A stretch of 64,000 nucleotides of DNA. Origin: Palleniella intestinalis. GTDB taxonomy: Bacteria; Bacteroidota; Bacteroidia; Bacteroidales; Bacteroidaceae. Shown piece by piece: positions 16,694 to 27,400 of this stretch (its first letter is position 1; every line of letters begins with the position of its first letter). Location: contig NZ_JABKKG010000002.1 of the NCBI RefSeq assembly GCF_013166595.1, positions 434,001 to 498,000 on the forward strand. The letters are read 5' to 3'. The translations under genes and the position numbers were made by a program. Below the pieces are notes generated by a model. That model made no database searches and had not been told where the DNA came from. It saw only the letters and a list, made by a program, of their open reading frames with translations.

Positions 16694-18313
16694 ATGGCTA
16701 ATCCGGAATTCAAGTATGCGCCAATGTTCCAGCTTGGCGAAGACAAGACAGAGTACCGCCTCATCTCCAAGGAAGGCGTAAGCGTTAGTGAGTTTGAGGG
16801 CACACCAATCCTCAAAGTCTCAAAGGAAGCTCTTGAGCTCCTCACAACTCAGGCATTCCACGACGTGAACTTCATGCTGCGCCGTGAGCACAACGAGAAA
16901 GTCGCAGAAATCCTCAACTCTCCCGAAGCATCCGACAATGACAAGTATGTCGCACTGACCATGCTCCGCAATGCCGAGGTGGCTTGCAAGGGTCAGCTCC
17001 CTTTCTGCCAAGACACAGGCACAGCTATCATCCACGGCGAGAAGGGACAGCAGGTGTGGACAGGCTTCGAGGATGAGGAGCCTTTGGCAAAAGGTGTCTA
17101 CAACACATACACCGAGGACAACCTCCGCTACTCACAGAACGCACCACTCGACATGTACAACGAGGTGAACACCCGCTGCAACCTCCCTGCACAGATTGAC
17201 ATCGAGGCTACTCACGGCATGGAATACAAGTTCCTCTGCGTAGTGAAAGGTGGCGGCTCTGCCAACAAGACCTATCTCTATCAGGAGACTAAGGCACGCA
17301 TCCAGAATCCGGGCACACTGATTCCGTTCCTCGTGGAGAAGATGAAGAGTCTCGGAACTGCCGCTTGCCCTCCTTACCACATCGCTTTCGTTATCGGCGG
17401 AACAAGTGCTGAGAAGAATCTCCTCACCGTGAAACTCGCCTCCACAAAGTTCTATGACACCCTGCCTACGACAGGCGACGAGACAGGACGCGCTTTCCGT
17501 GACATCGAACTCGAGAAGCAGCTCCTTGAGGAAGCTAAGAAAATCGGTTTCGGAGCACAGTTTGGCGGCACAGCGTTCGCTCACGATGTGCGCGTAATCC
17601 GTCTTCCACGCCACGGTGCATCCTGCCCTATCGGTCTCGGCGTGTCATGCTCCGCTGACCGCAACATCAAGGCGAAAATCAACAAGGACGGTGTTTGGAT
17701 TGAGAAGATGGACGACAAACCATACGAACTCATACCTGAGGCTCTCCGTCAGGCAGGCGAAGGCGACGCTATCTCTATCAACCTCGACCAGCCAATCACA
17801 GAGGTCTGCAAAGAACTCTCCAAGTATCCTGTATCCACACGTGTCAGCCTCAACGGCACAATCATAGTGGCACGCGACATCGCTCACGCTAAAATCAAGG
17901 CACGCCTTGACGCAGGCGAGGGAATGCCACAGTACTTCAAGGACCACCCTGTGCTCTATGCAGGCCCGGCAAAGACTCCGGAAGGCATGCCTTGCGGCTC
18001 TATGGGCCCTACAACAGCCAACCGCATGGATCCATACACAGATGAGTTCCAGGAGAATGGCGGCTCTCTCGTGATGATTGCCAAGGGCAACCGCACACAG
18101 GTTGTCACCGACGCATGCAAGAAGCATGGCGGATTCTACCTCGGAAGCATCGGCGGACCGGCAGCGTTCCTCTCCTCAAGCAACATCAAGTCTATCGAAT
18201 GTGTCGAGTATCCGGAGCTTGGCATGGAGGCAATCTGGAAAATCCGCGTAGAGGATTTCCCTGCTTTCATCCTTGTGGACGACAAGGGCAATGACTTCTT
18301 CAAGCAGTTCTAA
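16694..18313 (+). CDS. fumA: fumarate hydratase, class I (4Fe-4S)
   Basis: A 539-residue single-chain class I fumarase that interconverts fumarate and malate. The N-terminal domain has [10 protein letters not shown] near 103 and [20 protein letters not shown] near 178; [15 protein letters not shown] near 310 and [16 protein letters not shown] near 430 supply the other conserved Cys and substrate residues. In Prevotella-like anaerobes it feeds the reductive branch toward succinate. No fumB-like partner is adjacent, in line with the one-chain form. A long hairpin with T-run follows. Confidence 0.95.
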   Translation: MANPEFKYAPMFQLGEDKTEYRLISKEGVSVSEFEGTPILKVSKEALELLTTQAFHDVNFMLRREHNEKVAEILNSPEASDNDKYVALTMLRNAEVACKGQLPFCQDTGTAIIHGEKGQQVWTGFEDEEPLAKGVYNTYTEDNLRYSQNAPLDMYNEVNTRCNLPAQIDIEATHGMEYKFLCVVKGGGSANKTYLYQETKARIQNPGTLIPFLVEKMKSLGTAACPPYHIAFVIGGTSAEKNLLTVKLASTKFYDTLPTTGDETGRAFRDIELEKQLLEEAKKIGFGAQFGGTAFAHDVRVIRLPRHGASCPIGLGVSCSADRNIKAKINKDGVWIEKMDDKPYELIPEALRQAGEGDAISINLDQPITEVCKELSKYPVSTRVSLNGTIIVARDIAHAKIKARLDAGEGMPQYFKDHPVLYAGPAKTPEGMPCGSMGPTTANRMDPYTDEFQENGGSLVMIAKGNRTQVVTDACKKHGGFYLGSIGGPAAFLSSSNIKSIECVEYPELGMEAIWKIRVEDFPAFILVDDKGNDFFKQF

Positions 18314-18328
18314 GTTTCGCCTCGCTCA

Positions 18329-18437
18329 GGTTGTGGGTTATAGGTTGTGTGTGTGAGTTTGGTCAATATTGACAATACTGTCAGCACTGTCAATATTGAC
18401 CTATACACCACAAACCCTCAACCCACAACCCTTTTTT
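18329..18437 (+). terminator. long bipartite hairpin with T-run before the decarboxylase start
   Basis: Outer arms GGTTGTGGGTT (18329-18339) and AACCCACAACC (18420-18430); inner perfect arms GGTCAATATTGAC (18361-18373) and GTCAATATTGACC (18389-18401); six T at 18432-18437. It ends fumA, but its T-run stops only 10 nt before the next ATG, so it also forms that gene's leader. Confidence 0.75.
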
Positions 18438-18447
18438 ACCATATATA

Positions 18448-19938
18448 ATGACAAAAGAACAACAGATTCAACCGAACCTGATGGAGCAGAACAACGCTCC
18501 CATTTACGAGGCTTTGAAGGAATTCTCACGCAAGCACGTCGTGCCCTTTGATGTTCCCGGACACAAGCGTGGCAGGGGAAATCCCGAACTTGTGAAACTC
18601 CTTGGCAAGCAGTGTGTCGAGCTGGATGTCAACTCCATGAAACCGCTTGACAATCTCTGCCACCCAATCTCCGTAATCAAGGAAGCGGAATCGCTTTGCG
18701 CCAAGGCTTTTGGCGCAAAGCATGCCTTCCTTATGGTCGGAGGAACGACAAGTGCGGTGCAGACCATGGTGCTCACGGCATCCAAGAAAGGTGAGAAAAT
18801 CATCCTTCCGCGCAATGTCCACCGCTCTGTCATCAACGCTCTTGTCGTCAACGGTGCAACACCTATCTACGTGAACCCCGACACCGACAAGCGTCTTGGT
18901 ATTGCCCTCGGCATGAAAATCTCACAGATAGAGAAGGCCATCGAGCAGAATCCTGACGCCGTTGCCATCCTTGTCAACAACCCGACATATTACGGCATCT
19001 GCTCCAACCTTAAGAAAATCGTGGAACTCGCCCACGCCCACAACATGATGGTACTGGTCGACGAAGCCCACGGCACTCATTTCTATTTCGGGGAAAACAT
19101 GCCAATCTCCGCCATGGCGGCAGGAGCGGACATGTCCTGTGTGTCCATGCACAAGAGCGGTGGCTCACTCACACAAAGCTCTGTGCTGCTTACAGGCGGG
19201 AACGTGTCACCGGGCTATGTGCGGCAGGTCATCAACCTGACACAGACAACCTCCGCATCCTACCTCCTTCTCGCGTCACTCGACATCTCACGGCGTAACC
19301 TTGCCCTGCGTGGCAAAGAGGCTTTCGCCAAGGTTGTCGAAATGGCTGAGTACGGCAGGCAGGAGATAAACAAAATCGGAGGATACTACGCCTACGGTTC
19401 GGAGATAATAAACGGGGACTCTGTCTATGACTTCGACAAGACCAAACTGTCAATCTTCACCCTCGACATCGGTCTTGCCGGCATCGAGGTCTATGACCTT
19501 CTGCGCGACGAATACGACATACAGATGGAACTCGGCGACATCGGCAACACCCTCGCCTATATCTCCATCGGCGACCGAATGCGTGAAATGGAACGCCTTG
19601 TCTCCGCACTCTACGACATCCGCCGCCGCTACCACAAGGACCGCACCGGCATGTTCGACCATGAGTACATCAACCCTTCCGTCGTCATGACACCACAGGA
19701 GGCGTTCTATGCGCCGAAGGAAGAGATGCTGCCCATACGCGAATGCAACGGCAGGATATGCACGGAGTTCGTCATGTCCTATCCTCCGGGCATCCCTATC
19801 CTCGCCCCGGGAGAGCGCATCACACAGGAGATTATCGACTACATCCTCTACGCAAAGGAGAAAGGATGCTCCATGACAGGTCCTGAGGATGAGAACATAG
19901 AGAGGCTTAATGTCATTAAGGAAGCCACAACATATTAA
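18448..19938 (+). CDS. Orn/Lys/Arg decarboxylase, PLP-dependent
   Basis: A 496-residue fold-type I enzyme. VPFDVPGHKRGRGNPELVKL near 35 is the family start, DEAHGTH at 205-211 supplies the PLP-binding Asp and His, and SMHKSGGSLTQSS holds the Schiff-base lysine (K236). It lacks the large C-terminal domain and wing of E. coli SpeC/CadA, so it belongs to the shorter Bacillus SpeA-like group. The substrate (arginine, lysine or ornithine) cannot be fixed from sequence. The next gene is a SpeE homologue, so a polyamine role is likely. Confidence 0.9.
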   Translation: MTKEQQIQPNLMEQNNAPIYEALKEFSRKHVVPFDVPGHKRGRGNPELVKLLGKQCVELDVNSMKPLDNLCHPISVIKEAESLCAKAFGAKHAFLMVGGTTSAVQTMVLTASKKGEKIILPRNVHRSVINALVVNGATPIYVNPDTDKRLGIALGMKISQIEKAIEQNPDAVAILVNNPTYYGICSNLKKIVELAHAHNMMVLVDEAHGTHFYFGENMPISAMAAGADMSCVSMHKSGGSLTQSSVLLTGGNVSPGYVRQVINLTQTTSASYLLLASLDISRRNLALRGKEAFAKVVEMAEYGRQEINKIGGYYAYGSEIINGDSVYDFDKTKLSIFTLDIGLAGIEVYDLLRDEYDIQMELGDIGNTLAYISIGDRMREMERLVSALYDIRRRYHKDRTGMFDHEYINPSVVMTPQEAFYAPKEEMLPIRECNGRICTEFVMSYPPGIPILAPGERITQEIIDYILYAKEKGCSMTGPEDENIERLNVIKEATTY

Positions 19939-19960
19939 TATAATGTGGATGAATTTTGCA

Positions 19961-20137
19961 TAAGTAACTGTTGAAAATTAGTTTATACTAAAACGCAGTT
20001 GTTTTTTAGTCGATTAGTGTGCGGAATCGAAGGAGCAATGCGGGCATTGTGACTGAGTGACAAGCACTAAGCGGCAGAAAAGAACAAGTTTTAGTACAAA
20101 CATAACTTAAATATAAAGTAATTTACAATAGTTACTT
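19961..20137. repeat. 177-bp element bounded by nested inverted repeats
   Basis: Outer ends 19961-19978 and 20120-20137 match as an inverted repeat at 16 of 18 (TAAGTAACTGTTGAAAAT). Inner arms GTTTATACTAAAAC (19981-19994) and GTTTTAGTACAAAC (20088-20101) match at 13 of 14. The ~90-bp centre is GC-richer and has no ORF. It resembles a MITE or a structured leader in front of speE. Confidence 0.6.
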
Positions 20138-20184
20138 AAAGCAACTTAACAAGTGGTTTTTCAAAATTAATATACGAATAAAAT

Positions 20185-21036
20185 ATGGATTTCTGGTTTA
20201 CCGAACGACATACAGAGGATGTCCAACTGAGCATCCGACTGGATAAGCATATCTTCTCCGAAGAGAATGACAACAACAGGATTGACATATTCGAATCGCC
20301 GGAATACGGCAAGATTCTTACTGCCGACGGCTACATTGTCATGACCGAAAAGGACGAGTTCATCTACCATGAGATGATGACCCACATCCCTATGGCCGTG
20401 CATCCCAATCCGCGCCGCATACTTGTCTTCGGTGCAGGTGACGGCGGTGTGGTGCGCGAGCTGCTGAAATATCCTGAGGTGGAACGCATTGACATGGTGG
20501 AAGTTAACACAGGCGTTGTGGAGGCGGCAAAGAAATATCTGCCGTTCTCTGCCGGCGGACTTGATGACCCGAAGGTCACAATCCACCAGCAGAACGCTCT
20601 CCGCTACATCCGCCATATCGTCGGCGAATACGATGTGATAATCATTGACTCGGCAGGCTACTACGGACCGGGCGAGAGCCTTCTCTCACGAGAGTTCTAC
20701 GGCTCATGCTACAAGGCGCTGAAGGACGACGGCATCATGGTCAACCAGCACCAGTCGCCGTTCTACGATGAGGACCGTGTGGAGACACAGAACGCCCATA
20801 AGCGCATCGTCAACTCCTTCCCTATCAGCCGTGTCTATCAGGCGCACATCCCTTCCTATCCTTCAGGCTACTGGCTCTTCGGCTTTGCCTCAAAGAAGTA
20901 CCACCCAACGGACGACCTTGATGCAAAGCGGTGGAACGAACGCGGCATAATCACCAACTACTATACCACCAATCTCCACCGCGGCTCTTTTGCACTCCCT
21001 GCCTATGTGGAGCGCTTGCTGAAGCGCGTTGAGTAG
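20185..21036 (+). CDS. speE: spermidine synthase (SpeE) homologue with altered catalytic motif
   Basis: A 283-residue aminopropyltransferase-fold protein. GAGDGGVVRELLKYPEVE at 83-100 is the decarboxylated-SAM site, and DMVEVN follows. The catalytic loop, D-(S/T)-(S/T)-D-P-x-GP in known enzymes, here reads DSAGYYGPGES: the first Asp (155) is kept but the second is Gly 158. The nearby MVNQHQSPF keeps the Gln. Homologues move an aminopropyl group onto putrescine. With the Asp missing, the acceptor or even the reaction may differ. It lies 246 bp after the decarboxylase, separated by an inverted-repeat element. Confidence 0.8.
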   Translation: MDFWFTERHTEDVQLSIRLDKHIFSEENDNNRIDIFESPEYGKILTADGYIVMTEKDEFIYHEMMTHIPMAVHPNPRRILVFGAGDGGVVRELLKYPEVERIDMVEVNTGVVEAAKKYLPFSAGGLDDPKVTIHQQNALRYIRHIVGEYDVIIIDSAGYYGPGESLLSREFYGSCYKALKDDGIMVNQHQSPFYDEDRVETQNAHKRIVNSFPISRVYQAHIPSYPSGYWLFGFASKKYHPTDDLDAKRWNERGIITNYYTTNLHRGSFALPAYVERLLKRVE

Positions 21037-21061
21037 GATTGCGTAAGTAATATACAAAAAC

Positions 21062-21107
21062 AAGGAATCACTCACATAAAGCAATATGAGTGATTCCTTA
21101 TTTTTTT
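21062..21107 (+). terminator. terminator of speE homologue
   Basis: Arms AAGGAATCACTCA (21062-21074) and TGAGTGATTCCTT (21087-21099), 13 bp, perfect, then A and seven T. Confidence 0.9.
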
Positions 21108-21570
21108 CATGACCGTATCAATGCGTCACCAATCCAACAAGACACAAAAGTTTGTGCCATGATTCCACACACACCATACGCACAAGAGACAGTACACCCA
21201 CATTGCTCAGCAAAAGCAATGTGAGTGCCTCTCTGTCAGCATCCTGACATATATAAATGCTCTCTCATATACATCATGCATCTTCTTACCATTTGCACAA
21301 CTCCCCTCCACCAGCCATCAGAACATGAACGGAGGAAGCACTACTCCAAGGAAGCGTCGCCACACTTCGACTCATGAAATGATTCTCATAAACAGCATAG
21401 AAGAGAAGCCGCAACAATAAGACTTAATTCCACTGCAAATTTAATAAAAGAACATCATAAAACATCCATTTTTGCTCTCTCCTGTATAGAAAACTACGGA
21501 GTTCCGTAGCCAAAATGTCATGAAAACAAAAAAATAACAGAGAACACATCATTTAATTATAAAAAAAATG
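21108..21570. other. long gap before the two-component genes
   Basis: About 460 bp with no credible ORF. I see a hairpin at ~21199-21221 (CACATTGCT/AGCAATGTG) and a palindrome CTACGGAGTTCCGTAG at 21494-21509. The latter lies 62 nt upstream of the -7 box and could be an operator. Confidence 0.5.
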
Positions 21571-21578
21571 TATCTTTG
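21571..21578 (+). promoter_or_regulatory. -7 box for the histidine kinase/regulator operon
   Basis: TATCTTTG, 95 nt before the kinase start, in a strongly AT-rich stretch. Confidence 0.55.
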
Positions 21579-21673
21579 TAGACGGAAAGATACCACAAGA
21601 GTGTAGCAAGCACTGTTACACATACACTCATGACAGAAAAAGAAGCATCACCATACAAAAAGACTAAAACCGT

Positions 21674-23494
21674 ATGAAAAACATATCGTATCACGTTATT
21701 GCATGGTCAATAGCCCTCTGTACGGCAGCTTGTTCCCAAGAAACCAAGACCGACACAACCGACCGTGCCATAGCATTGCTTGAAAGTGCGCAGACACTCT
21801 CCAACCAAACCGTAAACTCACAAGCGCTTGTCCTCCTTGACAGTGCCATGACTCTCTCCGACGGGAACGACACTTTGAAGGCATACATATACGCAGAAAA
21901 AGCGAACTGCCTCTTGAACAGCGGACGCATGAAGGAGGCACTGCCATTCGCAAAGCAAGCTATCACGCTCGCAGAGAAACTCAACGACTATGAGGTCCTT
22001 ATCAACCAATACACAACATCGGGAATACTCTACCGCAGGATCAATCTCCCGGACTCCGCATTGATAGCCTACCGCAAAGGTCTCGACATAGCAGAGAAGG
22101 TTGACGCTAAGGACTACGTAGCCAATCTGTACAACAGCATATCCGTGCTGTACACGGAACAAGACCGCTACAAGGAGGGCATCGAATACGCAGACCTCGC
22201 AATAAAATGGGCAATGGAAGCGAAAGACCAAATCGAACTGTACTCTGCCGTCGCCACAAAGTCAGCGGCAATGATGCGTATGGGACGCTACAAAGAATCC
22301 ATTGAGGCTATAGCCCCTGAGTTTGACAACATCCTTGCCCTCAATCACGCCCCAATCATCCTGAAAAGCGTCGGACCAATGTTACGTTCATTGGTGGAAA
22401 TCGGCAGGATAGACGATGCGCAGACCTATATGCAGAAGATAAAGCCAATACTGCAACTTGCCGACTCTACAAACAGCGGTGTAATAGGAATCCTCCAGAT
22501 AGAAACCGCCATACTGCACGCACAAGGGGAGTATCGCAAAGAAATAGACTTATGGAATCGCTTGGAAGCACTTGCGAAACATAACGGAGGAATACCACAG
22601 AACACATTCCTTATCTCCAAATCATCATGCTATTCCAAACTCGGAGACACAAAGAAAGCCTTGGAACTCATGACTGAAGCCTACGCCATCGCCGACTCAT
22701 TGAAGAACAATGGCATGAGCCGCCAGATGTCGGAATTCACCATAAAATACAAAACACAAGAAAAGGAACTGATGATAGCAAAACTTGCTGCGGAACGTGC
22801 AAACCAGCAGACGCTGATAGCCATACTCATACTTGCCCTTGTCCTGCTTGCCGCTATCATACTCTTCACACTATACCGCCGACATATCACACGCAAGGAG
22901 AACGAGCTTGCCTTGCAACGACGCTTCATCGAAGGCTTGGAAAGCGAGCGAGCAAGACTGGCACGCGAACTGCACGACGGTGTATGCAATGACCTTCTCG
23001 GTGTGCAACTCGCCTTGAGCACAGGAAAAGACAACGCCTCTCAAATGGTGAAGCATATAATGACCGATGTCAGACAGATTTCCCACGAGCTCATGCCGCC
23101 ACGCTTCAATATGGAGAATGTGGCACAAATCTTGTCCGACTATATCGACAACCTCCCATTGCCCGACTGCAAAGTGGACTTCCGCTGCGCCCCTTCCAAG
23201 GATGATGAGCAATGGAACACGGTCAACACTGCCGTGAGCTTCGACATCTATCGCATCGTGCAAGAACTGACCGGCAACATCGTACGCCATGCAAAGCCGT
23301 CATTCATCAACGTTGCCATTGAGAAAAACGACTGCCACATCACACTCTCCGTAGAGAACGACGGTGCCAAAGACAACAGCGACGGACAAGGAATAGGACT
23401 GCAAAGTATGGGTGTGCGCGTGAAAAGCCTTAACGGTGAAATATCACATACAGACATGGGGAACGGCATATACAGAGTGGAGGTGACATTATGA
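21674..23494 (+). CDS. TPR-containing sensor histidine kinase (HisKA_3)
   Basis: A 606-residue membrane sensor. The start ends in TAACS, a lipobox-like site (Cys 20), though it could also be a plain signal peptide. Residues ~25-370 are TPR-like repeats (ALLDSAMTLSDG, AYIYAEKANCLLNSGRMKEA, LYNSISVLYTEQDRYKEGIE). One membrane helix lies at ~383-402. The HisKA_3 dimerisation motif ARELHDGVCNDLLGVQLAL has the phospho-acceptor His 434, and HATPase motifs ELTGNIVRHAKP and GIGLQSMGVRV follow. TPR ectodomains of this type sense unknown signals in Bacteroidota. Its stop overlaps the regulator ATG (ATGA). Confidence 0.92.
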   Translation: MKNISYHVIAWSIALCTAACSQETKTDTTDRAIALLESAQTLSNQTVNSQALVLLDSAMTLSDGNDTLKAYIYAEKANCLLNSGRMKEALPFAKQAITLAEKLNDYEVLINQYTTSGILYRRINLPDSALIAYRKGLDIAEKVDAKDYVANLYNSISVLYTEQDRYKEGIEYADLAIKWAMEAKDQIELYSAVATKSAAMMRMGRYKESIEAIAPEFDNILALNHAPIILKSVGPMLRSLVEIGRIDDAQTYMQKIKPILQLADSTNSGVIGILQIETAILHAQGEYRKEIDLWNRLEALAKHNGGIPQNTFLISKSSCYSKLGDTKKALELMTEAYAIADSLKNNGMSRQMSEFTIKYKTQEKELMIAKLAAERANQQTLIAILILALVLLAAIILFTLYRRHITRKENELALQRRFIEGLESERARLARELHDGVCNDLLGVQLALSTGKDNASQMVKHIMTDVRQISHELMPPRFNMENVAQILSDYIDNLPLPDCKVDFRCAPSKDDEQWNTVNTAVSFDIYRIVQELTGNIVRHAKPSFINVAIEKNDCHITLSVENDGAKDNSDGQGIGLQSMGVRVKSLNGEISHTDMGNGIYRVEVTL

Positions 23495-24117
23495 CAGAAC
23501 TTAGACAAATCATTGTTGTTGACGACCATCCCATAGTACGCAGCAGTGTGGCGGCTTTCCTTTTGAAAAAGTGTGAAAGGACTGTTGTGGCAGAGGCTGC
23601 AAGCTGCAAAGAGGCTGTCGCACTTGCAAAGAACGGTGATTACGCTATCGCCATCGTCGACCTTGAACTCCCTGACGCCAAAGGGACGGAAATCCTGCAC
23701 AAGATGCAAGAAGCATGCCACACATTGCGGTTCATCATCTACACCATGCACGAGGAGCCATGGCTCGTCCGCGAACTGATGGAAGCGAAAGCTGCTGCCA
23801 TAGTGCTTAAAGGCGAGGACACAATGGAACTGGTGGCCGCTGTGGAGTCTGTGACAACAGGAATGCCATATTTCAGTCCGCGTTTCCTCTCCCTTGCCAC
23901 ATCAAAAGGCGGACTCTCAGAACGCGCATTGGAGGTTCTGCAACTGATAGCCAAAGGAATGTCCAGCCGCGAGATAGCGAAACAGATTTTCGTCAGTGAG
24001 AACACCATCGAATACCACCGCAAGCTGATTCTGCGCCACCTCGGTGCAAAGAACAATGCTCATGCCGTAAGCATTGCCATTGCCCAAGGACTGATAAAAG
24101 GGGACACTACCTGCTAA
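23491..24117 (+). CDS. NarL/FixJ-family response regulator
   Basis: A 208-residue regulator. The receiver domain has the acidic pair DD at 11-12 and phospho-acceptor Asp 57 in AIVDLELPDAKG; the Thr (YTMHEEP) and Lys (VLKGED) positions are present. Residues ~144-195 form a LuxR-type helix-turn-helix (LSERALEVLQLIAKGMSSRE, NTIEYHRKLILRHLG). The 4-nt overlap with the kinase makes the pairing safe. Target genes are unknown; the plain choice is self-regulation from 21571. Confidence 0.94.
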   Translation: MTELRQIIVVDDHPIVRSSVAAFLLKKCERTVVAEAASCKEAVALAKNGDYAIAIVDLELPDAKGTEILHKMQEACHTLRFIIYTMHEEPWLVRELMEAKAAAIVLKGEDTMELVAAVESVTTGMPYFSPRFLSLATSKGGLSERALEVLQLIAKGMSSREIAKQIFVSENTIEYHRKLILRHLGAKNNAHAVSIAIAQGLIKGDTTC

Positions 24118-24160
24118 TGACATAAAATAGTCAAAAACACTGATTTACACATACTGAAAC

Positions 24161-24240
24161 AAAAGGTGACACTTTACCGGATAAAGTGTCACCTTTTACA
24201 TGGTAAAAGGTAACCTTTCGCATAACAAAGTGTAACCTTC
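24161..24240 (+). repeat. hairpin plus GGTAACC-type repeat
   Basis: A perfect 16-bp stem (24161-24176 with 24182-24197, AAAAGGTGACACTTTA) with 5-nt loop, followed by 24200-24240, which is closely repeated at 34197-34237 (shared ATGGTAAAAGGTAACCTTT). The stem may end the two-component operon although only four T follow. Confidence 0.65.
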
Positions 24241-24340
24241 TGTGAAACGTGTCATTAGTGGTGGAATTCTGATACACTGCATGAAAGGAGAAAAAACGCA
24301 AAAACACTCCGCAAAACAGGCATTACTCAAAAATATTTAT

Positions 24341-24348
24341 TATCTTTG
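24341..24348 (+). promoter_or_regulatory. -7 box for the GT2-HIT-SpoIID gene
   Basis: TATCTTTG followed by CAAGAG, 53 nt before the ATG at 24402. Confidence 0.55.
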
Positions 24349-24401
24349 CAAGAGATTCATTCTTACAAACATGAAACGCCTTTAGGGCATAAAACAGATT
24401 G

Positions 24402-27400
24402 ATGACTATGATAGCACGTATAGACAGTTTTGTCACCTCGGAAAGCCTTGCCTCACAGCTGGCGGACAATGCCGTGGTGAAACATACCACGGTACTTGAC
24501 TGCGCGGAAATCAACGCAGGCGTGACAATCAACGAAATAGCACAGAAAGCAAAAGCGGACTTCACCCTTCTTGCCATAAAGTCCGTGCCACTGACCTTAG
24601 GACAGTATGCCATTGAGCGCATGCTGCGCACCGCCATCGAGACAGGAGCGGCTATGGTGTACAGCGACTATTACAAGACACTCGGCGGAAAGCGTGAGAA
24701 GCATCCGACAATAGACTATCAAGAGGGTGCATTGCGTGACGATTTCGACTTCGGTACACTGCTCCTTATCCGCACACCACTGCTGAAAGAGTATGCCAAA
24801 AGCCACTCTTCAATGATGCAGGGACTGAAATTCGCTGGACTTTATGCCTTGCGCCTGTGGCTGTCAACGAAAGGGGAACTGTTCCACCTTGACGAACTGC
24901 TTTACACTGAAGAGGAACTTGACAACAGGAAATCAGGCGAGAAACAGTTTGACTATGTCAATCCTCGGAACCGTGATGTGCAGGTGGAAATGGAGAAGGT
25001 TGTCACACACCACCTTGAACAGATAGGGGCGTTGGTGGACCCTGAGGATTATATCTCTCCGGATTTTGGCGAACAGGAATTTGAGATTGAGGCATCGGTT
25101 GTCATCCCTGTGTTCAACCGCGAGAAAACTGTCCGTGATGCGGTGGAGTCTGCCTTGGCTCAGGAAACAAAATTCCCGTTCAATGTGATTGTCGTGGACA
25201 ACCATTCCACTGACGGCACAACAGAGACTCTTAGCGAACTGGCAGCGAAGGACAACCGCCTGATACATATCATTCCCGAGCGTGACGACCTTGGCATAGG
25301 CGGATGCTGGAACGTGGCGGTGGATTCTCTCCACTGTGGAAGGTTTGCCGTGCAGCTTGACTCTGATGACTTATACTCTTCCCCAAGGACATTGCAGCAG
25401 ATTGTCGATGCATTCTACCGCCAGAAGGCTGCCATGGTCATAGGCTCTTACCGTATGTGCGACTTCGATCTCAACACGCTCCCTCCTGGTCTCATCGACC
25501 ATAAGGAGTGGACGGACGAGAACGGAATGAACAATGCCCTGCGCATCAACGGTCTTGGAGCACCTCGCGCATTCTTCACCCCAATCCTGCGCCAATACCG
25601 TTTCCCGAACACAAGCTACGGTGAGGACTACGCTCTCGGGCTTGCATTCTCACGCAAGTACCGCATCGGACGCATCTATGATGAACTGTACCTCTGCCGT
25701 CGTTGGGGTGGCAACAGCGATGCGGCACTCTCCGTAGACAAGGTCAATGCCAACAACATGTACAAAGACCGTCTGCGAACCATGGAACTAAAGGCACGCA
25801 TTGCCATGGAGGCACGTGCCGACCGTCTTGACGGCAACAGCACGCCTGATGCAAGCACGGCAAAGCTGCAGCGTTTCTTCAACCGCCAGCTTGAACTTTG
25901 GGACGATGCACGCAAGAGATACATTGACCTTAACGGTGTGCAGGTGAGGGACATCACCGATGACAGTACAGGCACACTGCTCAAACTGCAGTACAATCCG
26001 GCGCGCATTGTCTCCACAGGGGCAAGCATAAGCAATGCTGCGATTGCCAAGCGCCCGTGCTTCCTGTGCAAAGATAACCGCCCACAGGAGCAGATGGTGA
26101 AGCATCTTGACGACACACTTGACATGCTTGTCAATCCGTTCCCTATCCTTCCGACGCATTTCACACTTCCTTCCAACACCCACAGACCACAGCTGATAAA
26201 GGATGTGCATACAAAGATATTCCGTCTCTTGGAGCATTATCCTGACATAATGGTGTTCTATAACGGCCCGAAATGCGGTGCTTCATGTCCAGATCATCTG
26301 CATCTGCAGGCAGGAACATCAGGAATCGTGCCGCTGCAGAAGCAATGGGCAAGGCTTTCCCGTTCACTGCACCGGATTGTAAAGCTGAACGACTGTGAGG
26401 ACATCTCGGCAATCAACGATTATGTCTGCCCTGCATTGCTCCTTCGTTCACGCTCCGAGAAAGGCTTCCGCCAGATGTTCAAGACTGTCTATGATGCACT
26501 GCCTGTGCAGAAAGATGAGACAGAGCCAATGATGAACATCATCGCTTGGCGCAACGGCGAAGAGACACTGACCGTCATCTTCCCACGTAAGAACCACCGT
26601 CCGGCATGCTATCCGAGCCCGATGGTGTCCCCGGGTGCGCTTGACATGGCAGGACTGATAATCACTCCGCAGGAATCGGATTTCAACACAATGATTTCTC
26701 AGACAGCCGCCGATATCCTTCGCGAAGTGGCTCTGTCACAAAAGGAAATGGAGAAGGTAATCACACAAATTGCCGGAGAAAAGAAAAACGATGACGAGAA
26801 CCTAAGATACGAAAAAGTGCCGCACGTCACTGTCGGCATCATCTCAGGCGAAGAGATACGCTTCTCGCTCAATTCCCCTTATGTGGCAAAGGGCGAGACG
26901 ATTGTCGGAGAACAGACCGTGAAGCATTCGGAGGGAAGCATCCTGTGGAACGGCAACGAATATCGCGAACTGTCATTTGTCCCCGGAAAGGCGGAAGGCT
27001 CAAAGGTGGAGGCGTCGTTCACTATCCATGATGTTACAATCGGTGTCAACTTCCATTGGGAACGCCTTGAGGAACAGACATTCAAAGGTTCACTGCGCTT
27101 CGTTGTCCATGAGGGAAAGGTGTGCGCGATAAACGAACTTTCCGTCGAAGACTACCTGACGAGTGTCATTTCTTCCGAGATGTCGGCAACCTCTTCCTTG
27201 GAACTCCTGAAGGCGCATGCCGTAATCTCACGCTCATGGCTTCTTGCCCAGATTCAGCACAGGCACAGCAGCCAGGGGCAGAGTGCAGGATTCTTCTCGT
27301 TCATCAAGAAGGACAACGAACTCATACGGTGGTATGACCGTGAGGACCACACTATCTTTGATGTCTGCGCCGATGACCATTGCCAACGCTATCAGGGCAT

